Assembly: GCA_013399305.1 (NCBI GenBank) | Contig: VXAI01000140.1 | Location: forward strand, 477,283-541,282 | Source of the DNA: Rostratula benghalensis | Taxonomy: Eukaryota; Chordata; Aves; Charadriiformes; Rostratulidae | DNA: 64,000 nucleotides | Direction: 5' to 3' | Shown: one piece after another, positions 38,051 through 49,500 of the stretch | Numbering within the stretch: the stretch's first letter is position 1 | Layout of the letters: each line of letters starts with the position of its first letter | The notes under the pieces: model-generated | The model's input: only the letters and a program-made list of their open reading frames with translations | Database searches by the model: none | Told to the model about the DNA's origin: nothing | Translations under genes and position numbers: made by a program

Positions 38051-40014
38051 CTACAGATGCATTCAAAGTGTTACGTTTTTCCTGTAGTTCAAGGAACACA
38101 TTGGTTTTGGAGCATTGAGATCACTCATTTTGATGCAGCCACTGTGCCCAACAGCATCCAGAAACCACCAGTTTGGATCACTTTACATTCGGTCGTCTGG
38201 GGGCTCACACTGCATTGATTTGCTCATCAAGTGTTCTAACTAACTAACCTACAGCATAGACTTTTGTATTATTAATCTGTAATCAAAACAGACTGTCTTG
38301 TACATGTTCCTTTTTTTGTTTTATTTTATTTTTTTCTCTCCAGTTAAAATGAGTTTGAGAAAACAACTGCTTTAAATGGTGGTGGATTGTAGAACATCTC
38401 CAGGTTGTGTCCGTCTTGCCTCCCATGGTACCATCAGCATGTTAGCAAGCTTTGGCATTTCTAGCAGCAGGGTGGTGTAGTGAATGAAATCTCACTTGGA
38501 AGATATTTTAACTTGCTGTCAAGTTATTGTGTGTGTATAGAAGGTGTGCTAGTAACAAACTTGTACCACAACACAGTATTTCTGTCACTGGTTTTTGTAG
38601 GGTTTTTTTGTTCCGTTTTCCGAAGCCAAATTAGCCATCTAAGCTGCAGTTTCTCTTCTATAGTCCATCGTCATTTCCTTCAGCAAACATCATAAATTAT
38701 TTCTCTGTTCGTGAAGCTCTGCGAACAGAAAACAAGGCTTAGTAACCATGGTCCCATAACCATTGAGACTCTGGTAGTTCTCTTTACCTGTAATCATTTC
38801 AGACCACTACTTGAAAGGGAAACTTAAATTCTAGGGTTTTCTTTTTTCCCTAAAAGACATGGGGAAAGTAAAACTGTGTTTTCAAAGTTCTGCCCAAAAG
38901 AAAGGGAACTTCTTTATTAGTCAGCCATGTAATGATCTGTGAATAAACACTAACGTTCCAGATGAGGAAAACTGTTTTTATGCAAAGAATTACTAACAAT
39001 GCAATGTCAAAAGCACTATTATGGCAGTTCTGGGGAAATGCTGCATTAAGTGGTGGATTATATGGAAAATTGTATCTTGTTTGTTTGTTTTCTGTACAAT
39101 ACATGAGCATGAGAACATACGCGTCCACAGTAGAAACCACATTTAGTGATCTATTTAAAATCAAAAAGCCAGGGTGCTGACCACCACTTCCGTTTCCTGA
39201 CCTGCGATCCCAATCCTCCAGAATCTTACCCAAGTCTAAACATATCACACGTGCAGCCGGCGTTTTTGTGACTCTGGAGGGTTAAGCACGTGAGTCTTTG
39301 CAGGAGCCAGACTGAAGCATCTCCCTGGCTTTCCCCTCCCCAGTTCACCACCCAGATGTATCAAGTGGATGCATAAGGTGCATACAGTGGGATAAGATTA
39401 CTTTAATTTTTTGTTGGTTTTTTGGTTTTTTTTCTAAATGTCATGTTGTCTTGTGTACAAGGCTTGTAATTAGCTTGGAAAAAGAGTATTTTTCTAATAT
39501 ATTACAAGGAATAGCCAAATAATTTTTATTAAAAAAAAAATAATGATTTAGCGCAGTGAGCTCTAACTAGCATAGTACAATCTGAATACTTTGAGGCAGC
39601 TAGGGATTGGCTTGTCAAAGCTGGCACTGCTGTTCCTGCCATAATTTCTTTCTGCAGTAAATTGCCAGTGGGCGCATGTCCTTTCCCTCCCTCTATTGCA
39701 CATTGACATCAGTCTTAAAAGAGAGGAATTTTTTATTTTTTTTAATTAATTTGCCAAATAAATGTAAAAGGAACGCTTGCCATTCTTTCTTGGTGGAATG
39801 TCCCAATGGTTCCTCTGAGAGTTAATCACAGCTTTTTAGTCAACCATGAATTAAGTATGCAATGTGCTTATATACTATAGAGTTTGGTAGGCTTAATTCG
39901 TAGCAGTTGCTGGGGATTTTTTCAGTTGGGAAAAAAAAAAACAAAAAAAAGAATGATAGTGGAAAAGGGGTGGAGTGCTACACTCTGGGTGATGTGTCTG
40001 GGTTTGCTGAATGA

Positions 40015-40020
40015 AATAAA
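40015..40020 (+). terminator. Candidate polyadenylation signal AATAAA
   Basis: Canonical hexamer followed by a T/G-rich stretch (aatattttgtgcc). It could end a shorter SPRED2 mRNA of about 2 kb 3' UTR. Other canonical hexamers lie at 38942, 39757 and 40099. Use is inferred, not shown. Confidence 0.35.
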
Positions 40021-40161
40021 AATATTTTGTGCCTAATAGCAGTTGACAAATCTCTCAATGGTGTCTAGTAAACATCAAGCCAGCCTCGAAAAAAAAAAAA
40101 TAAATGGAACAACCTTTTCCTTTTATTTCTGTTCTCAAAGTTGTTTCATGCAAACAAACAT

Positions 40162-40211
40162 CTGTAAGATCTTCTCTCTATAAAGCACAACACTACAAAA
40201 AGATCTTACAG
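40162..40211 (+). repeat. Perfect 12-bp inverted repeat in the 3' UTR
   Basis: The left arm ctgtaagatctt (40162-40173) is exactly complementary to the right arm aagatcttacag (40200-40211), with a 26-base loop. It would form a stable stem-loop in the SPRED2 mRNA. Confidence 0.7.
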
Positions 40212-40311
40212 CTTTTTGTCCGGTCTTGAAGTGCCCCTATTTATTTAAGTAAAGTAGACATACTCTAAGCCTTTGTGTATGTCTGGAAAGAAAAGTTTTT
40301 TTAAAAAAAAA

Positions 40312-40376
40312 ATCCCTCTTTTTTTTTTTCTTCTATTTTTTTTTTCTTCCCCTCCTCTTTCCTCCCTTTTGGGTTT
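40312..40376 (+). repeat. Polypyrimidine tract in the 3' UTR
   Basis: About 65 bases almost entirely C and T with long T-runs, following an A-run. In RNA this is a candidate binding stretch for PTB-like proteins; it may also be simple low-complexity sequence. Confidence 0.6.
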
Positions 40377-40464
40377 TTGTAATACTTGTAGATTTTGCTG
40401 CGTGTGTTATTTGGTTTGTGAAGGCAGTGGTGTAAGGGCACAAGGATAGAGATGGGTGTTTTTT

Positions 40465-40472
40465 TGTAAATA
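40465..40472 (+). promoter_or_regulatory. Pumilio response element TGTAAATA
   Basis: Exact match to the PUF-family RNA site UGUANAUA on the transcribed strand within the 3' UTR. Pumilio proteins usually reduce stability or translation of bound mRNAs. Binding is inferred from the motif. Confidence 0.45.
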
Positions 40473-40875
40473 TTTCTCCTTAATTTCCACACTGCTGCTG
40501 AACAGTGTGTAGCGTTCTCCCAGTCAGCTTTGCAATACTGACATCAATCATTTGAGAGAAATTATTCAGATTTTATTTTTGTATCTGTGGTAACAAAACA
40601 TTAACCAATTTTTTTTTTTCTGTTGTGGAAAGGTTTTTGGGGTTTTTTTCCAAGCTATTGCTCACGTTAACAAATTAAAGTGCCTGAAGCCTCATCATTA
40701 TTGTATCTATATACTAAAAGTTAAAACCCTGTTGTATTGATTTTTATAAGCCTTTTTACCTCTGTGTAAAAAAAAATATATATACAAGTGTATGATGTAC
40801 ATTTTAGTTCTTAACTTCTTTTTTTATTGTTTCTAATATGTATGATCAGTGTAGCTATTGCTTTAAAATGTACCA

Positions 40876-40883
40876 TGTAAATA
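40876..40883 (+). promoter_or_regulatory. Second Pumilio response element TGTAAATA
   Basis: A second exact UGUAAAUA, 411 bases after the first and just upstream of the inferred distal transcript end. It would be present only in the longest mRNA form. Confidence 0.4.
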
Positions 40884-40887
40884 TAAA
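40882..40887 (+). terminator. Candidate distal polyadenylation signal (TATAAA variant)
   Basis: A non-canonical TATAAA hexamer in a run of A/T with T/G-rich sequence 25-35 bases downstream. It marks the last plausible end of the SPRED2 transcript before ordinary intergenic sequence. Weak evidence. Confidence 0.3.
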
Positions 40888-41637
40888 TACATCATATCAA
40901 AAATGACACTGTTTATCGTTACTTGGCTGACTGAAAATGAGGGGAAAACAAAGCAGTGCTGGGAAATGCAGAGCCATTGGCAGACTCACCTCCTCAGGAC
41001 CCTGGGGTTTCTGAAGAAAAGAAAAGATTTATTTTACCTTTTTTTGGTGGCAAATGTGGCTAGCCCTGGGCAGGGACCAGTGGTGAGTGTGGGGCAGGTG
41101 TTCTTTAGATGGCTTTCAGGTGTATTGCATGTTTTTGGGGGAGGGCGGCCCAGCAGAGGTTAGAGCCATGGCGGAGGTTGGGATTCCCCTCCTGCTCTCC
41201 CTTCTCATCCATGTGCAGCTTTGGGCTGGAATAAGTACTCTGCAGGGACATTTTGTATTTTGTTTTGTTTCACCCAAGCCACAGTAGACCCAAAGGAAAT
41301 GGGAAAGCAGAGAGTAAGGCTGGCAGACATGGCTGCTGAGCAAGCGCGACCTTGCTTTTTGAGGGCTGGCTGGACAACGACAACGCTGAGGAAAGATGGT
41401 GGTGCTGGCACTGCCATACCTGCTCAGAGAGGTTTAACACGGAAGATGGAAGAGGAATAGCCCAGCTAAAACGGACACTGATTGACTGAGGGATGCAGAG
41501 GAAAACCAGTGAGTATATCTGAATTTTTACCGTTACTTCCAATGGGAACTAGTCAGGCCAGCACCACTTGCTTCTAAAAAGCCTAGTTTTATTTTTCTGT
41601 AGGTAAGTGAGGACCAGCTAAGCCATTGCTCCTTTTT

Positions 41638-41805
41638 CATAGGATCGTAAAGTGGTTTGGAAGGGACTTTAAAAGATCGTTGAGTTCCAACCCCCTGCCC
41701 TGGGCAAGGACACCTTCCCCCAGACCAGGTTGCTCAAAGCCCTTTCAAGTCTGGCTTTCAACACCTCCAGGGTTGGGGCAGCCACAGCTCTTCTGTGTGC
41801 TGCGG
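41638..41805 (-). mobile_element. CR1 LINE, 3' fragment
   Basis: Reverse-complement CR1 tail: ataggatcgtaaagtggttt, gagttccaaccccctgccct, agaccaggttgctcaaagcc, acacctccagggttggggca. Somewhat diverged. About 0.7 kb downstream of the inferred SPRED2 3' end. Confidence 0.88.
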
Positions 41806-44800
41806 CTTGGTTCTCAGCTGAGTAACAAAGCTGTCTCGAGAGGCCTGAAAAAGGGAAGGCAAAGAGCACCTGTGCCAAAGTGTACTTGTCCTTGGATGAA
41901 AGGTTTGCTCCTGCAATGGTGGTCTTTTGTGTCATCCACACACGAGATGACCAGCCAGTTGCGTGAAAAACCTTAGTGGCCTAATTTGTCACAGCTTTGC
42001 CTAGATCCTGAGCCCACGTTCACCTTTTACCTGTTTATATTTGTATTCATGTATTTCTGGAAATACGATATGCTTGTATAAGCATAGATTTCTGTTAACA
42101 TTTATGATAAAAGTGTGTATTTGCTACAGATTTTTCAACAAAAGGACTTTGCAGGCCTCATGAGAAGCACATGCACTGCGGGTCAGGCATTGTGTTCAGG
42201 AGGGCTCATGGCACACAAAATCCCTTGGTCTGTGGTATTGTCACCCTCTGTGGACAAGCCAAGGGATTCTGATGGCCTGTTGCTTCCAGTTCATCATATT
42301 CTCTTGACTAATTACAGTTCTGTTCCCTGGTCATTCAAATTCAGCTTGTCCTGCAGAAGGCCTGGCTAAGCCATGTTATCTTCTTGTGTCATGCAATGGT
42401 CTTCTTGCTTTCATCTGTGAATCAAGGGGGTTGCTTACCTCTAGAACTTTCTAAACCGAAGCAGTAAATGGTTCGTTTGGACCCTGGCTACATGGAAAGT
42501 GCACACACCACCAAGATACAAGGCACCATGAAAGGCAAACAACCCTCTGCAACTTAATCAGTGCAAGGGTCCTGGGCTTTCTGCTGATGGGTACTCTCAA
42601 GATGCAACCAAGGAGATTGAGTTTGGAGAGGACACAGATACTGTAAGCTTGCAACCATATGAAACAAGGTTGAATATTTTATGGCTTTAAAAAAGAACGT
42701 TTCATTAGTTAATGTATTATGAATTGCACTTTATAATAATATCCTTTCTCTCAGGTTGAGTTTTAGCTGCTGACAAATGCAGCTTGGCATTTTATAGCAA
42801 AGAGACTTGACACCAAAGGTGCCTGGGTCAGAATGGCTCTTCCCAGCTTCTTCTTTTCCCGCTTTGGCGACATGCGCAGTGCCGACACGGTCCATCCCCA
42901 GGCCTACCTCCTGGGGAGGCATCTTTGGGCTCAGGCAAATGTTATCACACCAGTCCCACCTCTGTGAACTTTTCTCCTTGTAGCCTGTGAAACTGAAGAG
43001 ACAGAGGGCCAGGAGGGAAATTGCTTGGCTGTATTCACTCAGGAAACTTGCAACTACTTCCAACAAGCTTTGCCATAAAAGCAGTGTCAGGTATAGAATT
43101 GCAGGAGGAGGTGAGGGATAACCAGTGAGTGTGTGTCTCTCCACAACAGCTCTGTTTTCCTGCAAGGCACCACTGTAACAGTATAAAGCATTTAGTAAAA
43201 GCAAGTAAAGCAAGAAAGACTGCAGCTATCCAGCATTCCTTCAGTGGCAGAGTTTTTGCATGAGGAAGGTTCACCTGTCCTCCTTCATGGCTTAGGAATA
43301 AAAAGTTTTGCTCTGCTCAGAGCATTGTAATTTAAATAGGCAAAACAGATTTATCCCTGTTGGGAAAATGAGTAAGTCTAATCACGTTTGCATGACTTGC
43401 ATATGCCATATAAGGGAATTTGTGGCACAAGAATCCTAAGCACAAGTCTACCACGATCTTCATGCGAAGGTCATCTCCTGTCACTGTGTCTAAAGATTAA
43501 CTGGGAGGTTTGGGCTTTGGAAGGAGCCTTGCTGCTCATAGCACAAACTAAACCAATTGGCCCAGTCAGCAAGGAATGCGTAAATCTCCTTTCTCTGCTA
43601 ATTCCACTTAGAAATGCAAATTGGAAGTAGCTGTCAGGATGCCTGGAAACAAGAGGTATCATTGCATGTGTTCCCAATGCTTATCACAGGCAGAACTTGG
43701 CTTCTCATTCAGACCAAATGCAGCCTTTTTCACAAATCGTTTGAGAGCAAGCTTGAAGCACTAGCAACCGGAAACACTTTCCTTTCTTCAGCACACGATG
43801 GTAGATGAATTAGCATCCTCCTAACACCTTGTCCTTTTCCAGGATGTTCAGCCTTCTGGTATTTTCTTAACATTTTGAATTAGGCAATTAAATTCCTTAG
43901 TATCTTGGTGGCATATGTGGAAATAAATAGAAAAATGTTTGGCTTCCACCCAGAGACAAGATATTTACATGGTGGAAAGTATGTGTGTATTTTTGGGGTG
44001 GTGTACTTAGATCTCTACAAATATTTTTAGTTGCTTCCCTACACACTCATGTGCAACCATCCCATGCCATTCATCTCATTCCCCCGTTCCCCACTTGTAA
44101 ATTCATTTAGGAAGAGTTGACAGACTCTGGTTTGGCTTCTGCTGGATTTCAAGCCTGCTGCCTAATGTCGTGTGAGACAGGATCTCCCAGCAGCCATCCG
44201 GGTGGTTCTATAGAGAAAGGTTTCCCAAGGCTGTAACAGCCCCTAGATCTCTGCATGTGCAATCCCAGCTCTGTGCGCTGATGTGTACTCTGAGGTGGCA
44301 AAGAAAGCACAAAGTCATTTCCAGGCTTAATACAATTCATGTAATGACCTAAGGAGTCACTGAATATATATCATTGCATGGGGAAGCTAGAATTAATGCA
44401 TGCTTTGGGATGGCTAAAACGTTACAAAGTCATGCTCAGCCTTAAAGTTAATTCTTGTCTAGAATTCTTAATTCTTAATTATATAGAAAGTGTAATATGA
44501 ATTGACATTTCTTTTTCTGCATTTTCTAAGGCTATGTCACAATGAGCTGCAGAATTCACCAATATCTGTTTTAAGGAAAATGACAGGACTAGTATCAGGC
44601 TTACCAAGCAAGCATTTTTCAGATTTTCACACTTTTAATTTAATTTCTGTTTCAGTGTTGAGCCAATGTTAGCTTATTAACTGTTTAAGCACTTGATGTG
44701 AGATTTCAATCTGTCATGAAAAAACAACAGGGGCAGGGAATTTAGTGCAAACAGTAAGGTCCTTGATGTTGAGGTATCAAGTCTGATAAGTTCCCAAATG

Positions 44801-45460
44801 TACCCTATCTTCTAATCCAAGATGAAGAAACTAAAAGCTCAAATGCTTCTAAAAGCTGAAGCATTAAAGTCCTTGTGGCCTGGAGGGTGATTTCCAACCT
44901 TAAAAGCCCAATTCCAGAACTACTGGACTCAAGTGATTTCACTTGAAAAGTGCTTACTCTTTACAACTTCCTGAGAATAATGATAAAAGCCAGCTTAGAA
45001 AGTATAACTTTCAACCACATTTTGGAAAAGTACTGGCCACAACTTAAAACAGAGCATTTTGATGTGCACAGCCAAAAGAAGCAGCACTCTACTGGTTCAC
45101 AAGTCTGACCACTGCAAAATTCAAACCCCGATAATTTTGTTTCAGAAAACTCTGAGCAGCTAAATAAAAGATAGAGTAGAAGCTAGGACAGAACGCAGAT
45201 GCAGGATATATGGTTCACGCCAGATATGAAATACAAGTAGAAATACAGTTGGGGGTTTTTTTCCCCCGTTTTTGAGGGGTACCTAAAATTACGTTTCCAG
45301 TGTTCCAGTAATGTGCTGGTATGGGGCCTGATGTTCAAGCTAAAGTAGCCCCAGCAGTTCCCACGTATTTCTGCTGGGAAGGGCAGATGGTCTGTGCCTC
45401 TGAGGAGCATTCAGACCAACACTGCGGCTCAGGCTGCCAAGCAGGAAGTGTATATACACG

Positions 45461-45466
<6 letters not shown>

Positions 45467-45501
<35 letters not shown>
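45467..45501. repeat. (TG)n microsatellite
   Basis: About 17 TG units preceded by a TATATACACGTATATA stretch. Intergenic; likely length-polymorphic. Confidence 0.95.
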
Positions 45502-45503
<2 letters not shown>

Positions 45504-46190
45504 TTTTGGAGCAGAAGTCTGAAACTACCAACCTGAGCTAAAAACCAAAGCAATGGTTACTCTTGAAATAAATAAATAAACAGGTGAAGCTCCAGCTGTG
45601 TGGCTGACCCTGGTGGCTTGACAACAATGAATGAGGTTTTCTGTGCGGTGGCCCCAAGTATTGGGTGTCACTGCAGGATTTCGCTGCTCACTTAGTGAAC
45701 AGACCTCAGTGCATGTCCTCATCTTGGGGAAAGCCCCAGAATCCCATTGAGTGTTTGGGCCAGCCACAGAAACGGGAAGGCTTCCAAAGAAGCAAGCTAA
45801 AGATGCAGCGTAGAGATACATTCTGCTTGGAGGAGCTTTCTGCTTTGCTGTGACTCAAGGGTCATGTGCAAATGGTCAGTGGCTTGGTTTCTCTGGGACT
45901 GGGCTGTGGGGAAACCAAAGGCACTTTGGAAAACAGAAGAGCCTGTGCATTCATTCATCTGCCTGAAATTGAGGGGGTTGGTGCAAACCACTTGGCCAGA
46001 GCAAGCAAGGAAGCCTTTGCAATGCTGCTAGTACCACAGTTTAGTTTAGGTCTCCGCCATCCGCCGCAGGGCTGAAATATAGTTGTACTTCCATGTGCAG
46101 CCAGGAGTGCCACAGGCCTGCAGGAGGCTGCTGGGTGAGCAAAGAGCGTTCACCTCTATCTTTGGAGAGGGATTTGAAGGGCTGTAATGT

Positions 46191-46570
46191 ATCATAGAAT
46201 CATCCAGGTTGGAAAAGATCCTTGGGATCATCGAGTCCAACCATCAGCTCTACTCTACAAAGTTCTCCCCTACACCATATTCCCCAACACTATAACTAAA
46301 CAACACATTCAGGGATGGTGACTCAACCACCTCCCTTGGCAGCACATTCCAGTGTCTGATCACTCTTTCTGTGAAAAATTCTCCTAATGTTCAGGCTAAA
46401 CCTACCCTGTTGCAGCTTGAAGCCATTCCCTCTCATTCTATTGTGAATTACCTGTGAGACAAGACCAGCACCATCTCACAATGTCCTTTCAAGTAGTTGT
46501 AGAGAGTGATGAGGTCTCCTCTCAGCCTCCTCTTCCTCAAACTAAACAGTCACAATCACAGCTCCTTCAA
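46191..46570 (-). mobile_element. CR1 LINE, 3' fragment of a different subfamily
   Basis: Starts atcatagaatcatccaggtt, continues gatcatcgagtccaaccatc, tcagggatggtgactcaacc and acattccagtgtctgatcac, and ends near gaggtctcctctcagcctcc. This 3' end type differs from the atggtttgggttgg type elsewhere in the window, so it represents another CR1 lineage. Confidence 0.88.
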
Positions 46571-49500
46571 TTGTGTCAATCGGGTAGCAAGAAATACCAC
46601 ATACATTTAATTTCAAAACTCCTAGCACCCATCACAGATGCAATGATATTTGCTGCATTTGTGCTTCCCTAGATTTTTAACAAATGGACTCCTTCAAGCA
46701 TCAGGCAGAAGAAGACTGGAGAACAGACCATTCAATGGCAGGAGATTGCATTCCCCCGTTCCCTGGGGTAAAATTCTAACTCCGCTTAAGTGAGTGGCAA
46801 AAATCCCATACACTGAATTCTTTCTTTAAAGGTCCACGTTTGAAATGGGAGCCACTTTCTGCTCCTGCAAAGTTACACGTGGGTGAGTGAGGAGTGACAG
46901 CATCCTGCTGACAGCTGAGGAAGGGCTACGTGGGACCCCAGGATCACTGGTTTTAACCTTGGCACCTTAGCTCATCACCCTTTTTTCCTGTGCCCAACTG
47001 CCAGGTCATTTCATTCACTCGGATCTTCACAAACCACCTTTGAAAGGAAAAAGATGTATCTAGGAGGAGTGAGCAGTTTTGACTTAAAAAGTAACAAGTT
47101 GGTGGGGACATTCCCTCAGCTACATTTCACTCATTTTTGACAGCTTGCAGGGTTTTGAGCAGGCATCAGTTCTTTCTGGTATTAGGCTGAATTTCCAATC
47201 AAAAGTTTAAAAGGCTGAAAAAGTGCCTGTATACTAGCATACATGAGAAAAAGATCCTGTAACAAAGCTGCACCCCTGAAAATACTGTGTTTTCAAACCC
47301 ACTCACATGCATAACTTTAAGAGCTGTCACCATCACAGCACATTTTATGGATGGTTCCTGAAGGAAGTGGTTGTAAAGATGTGGCATGAAGAGCAGAAAA
47401 TCCAGGTGCTGAGCAGAGATCTTTTGAACTTACAGCAAATGCGTGATACTTTTTTCTAACCAGAACAACTGCTGTTTGTGACCATCTGAACTTTGAGCTA
47501 CAAGAAAATGTCTTTGGGGTTCCACAGACTGATATCCTGTCTCTAACCACAGCCTATACCAGATACTTCAAAGGGAGAGAATACAAGAAACTCTGTATTG
47601 GAATCATCTGCCAGCAGAGGAATTTCTTCCCAACATCAGACAATTTGCCATTGATTTATCCCCTCAAACAGGAAAGTTTATGTGCTTCTTAAAAAAAAAA
47701 AAAATCTAATTGTATGTAACAGTGATGTGAGTTTATTAATTAAGCCTAACTAATTTTTATTTTAAATGTATTTGATTTCTCTGAAATACCATAACAATCC
47801 TTCTACCATTTTCTCTGGGGATTTTTCTAGTGCTGAAGTTTGAGGCTTTTTCCCAGGCAATTTTTTATACAGGTAGCCCTGTTATTGTGATGATGTTCAG
47901 GAGCTCTGGCCCTATAGCAACCATTTTGCAAATGCCAGTGTCCTCCAAATCCTTCTCCTGGCTAGTGTTTTCAATCCTGTTTTATGTGTTTCTTAACCTT
48001 AATTTTCTTATAATTGAGATGATATTTTGTTACTGTTGTGCAGTTTTTCTGAAGCCTCCTATGTGTGGAAGGATACAAAACAGACTGAGGATATGAAGCA
48101 GGTAGTGAAAAGACAGCAAATGTACTATTTTATTTATTTGTCAGATGATTGCTGACATGATCTTGATTTATAATATTTGTTTTCTGGGACTCAGATACTT
48201 TCAAAGATGGTTGTTCTGTAGCTGTGAATATAAACTAGGATGAACTGGGTGTCTGAAACGAAGGTGTTAAGTCCATATTTAGGCTCCTAAGTACAAGTGG
48301 CTTTGCTCTGAGAGGTGTTGAACGTCTTAATTTCTTCCTGAAACCCATAAATTTCCTAGATGGATAGGTGTAAAACATTTGGCTCACTGAGGTCAATGGC
48401 AAACTTCCCACCAGCTTCAGTAATTTTGTAATCATCCTCAAAACACAGAGTTAGGAGATTAATTATTGGCAGCTATTTTTCCAAAAGTCTGGCTAATACA
48501 TAGAACAATACCAAAACGCCTCTTTGTGTTTATTTTTTTTGTGCAGGGATCATCTATGTGTTTTCCTATTCCCTATAAAGAAATACAGAAAAATTCTGCA
48601 GCTCGAGGTGCCATTGTGATCTATTCAAGGGTCATCTATTTGGTCTTAGTCAGAAGTAACACAAGCAAAAGACCTGTTTTGCTTAAAACAAGGTCTGGGC
48701 AGATGATCAACTCAGCCAAATAGTAGAAACTTAACAGTTGTGATGCAAAAACTCCTTGGTTGATGTTTGGATCCTAAATTGAGACTTCTAATTTGATTGT
48801 TTGGCAATTGCTGATTGCTTCAACATGAACTACAGATGATCAGCATCTCCGGAAATCAGGCCACAGACTAAAAATAGTAGGTATGTTGGTTTGGGTTTTT
48901 TTTAAGATGTGGGTCCTAAGGCTCCGCGCCTCATTGACTTTAATCACAGGTTGGAGGAAAAAGACACACACAGATTTGACTTTGGCTTGTTTTCTAACAG
49001 ATTTGAATTTGCACCATTAATCTTCTGCCTGTCCTACTCCTGTAATGATTCTTGAACCACACAGCCAGTGAAAACCAAACTGAGGTCTTGAAGAAGCTAA
49101 TTGCCTACGGGCTTCATAAAAGTAGGCAGCCAGATAGAATGGAGAGCTGTCAGTACTCTTGCAAAGCAAAGTGTGAGCTCATCACTGATTAGACACCTGA
49201 AAAACAATGTGGGAAAAGCCTTGTTATAAATGCCCTGCCTGTGGATAAACTCTCAGCTGGACACTCAACATCCACCCCGCAAGAGCAACTTTGCTTTCAC
49301 ACCATACCTCTCTCTTAAACAGCTACTCGTGCTCAGACACATCCTCTGGAAACCAAGTGCTGTTGTTTTCATCGCTTGTGGAATACTTGTTTTAACATAT
49401 ACCAGTGATATCTAGGAGGGAAGTGACATGTTTTCCCAATCAGGGCAAAGAAGTGTGTCAAGTAATGCCCTGCTTTTTTCAGTCTGGCTCTAGCTGCTAA

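Larger units (their letters stand above)
38051..40905 (+). other. SPRED2: SPRED2 3' untranslated region (end inferred)
   Basis: About 2.85 kb of AT-rich, repeat-poor sequence follows the stop codon. It holds AATAAA at 38942-38947, 39757-39762, 40015-40020 and 40099-40104, AT-rich ATTTA-like stretches, a polypyrimidine tract, two UGUAAAUA sites and a perfect inverted repeat. The distal end is placed near 40905 because the character of the sequence changes there and a TATAAA-type variant signal sits at 40882-40887. The true cleavage site or sites cannot be read directly. Confidence 0.55.

Noticed and set aside
42731..43213. 160-codon open frame, minus strand
   Set aside because: Hydrophobic start but no recognisable family or splice context; chance frame.
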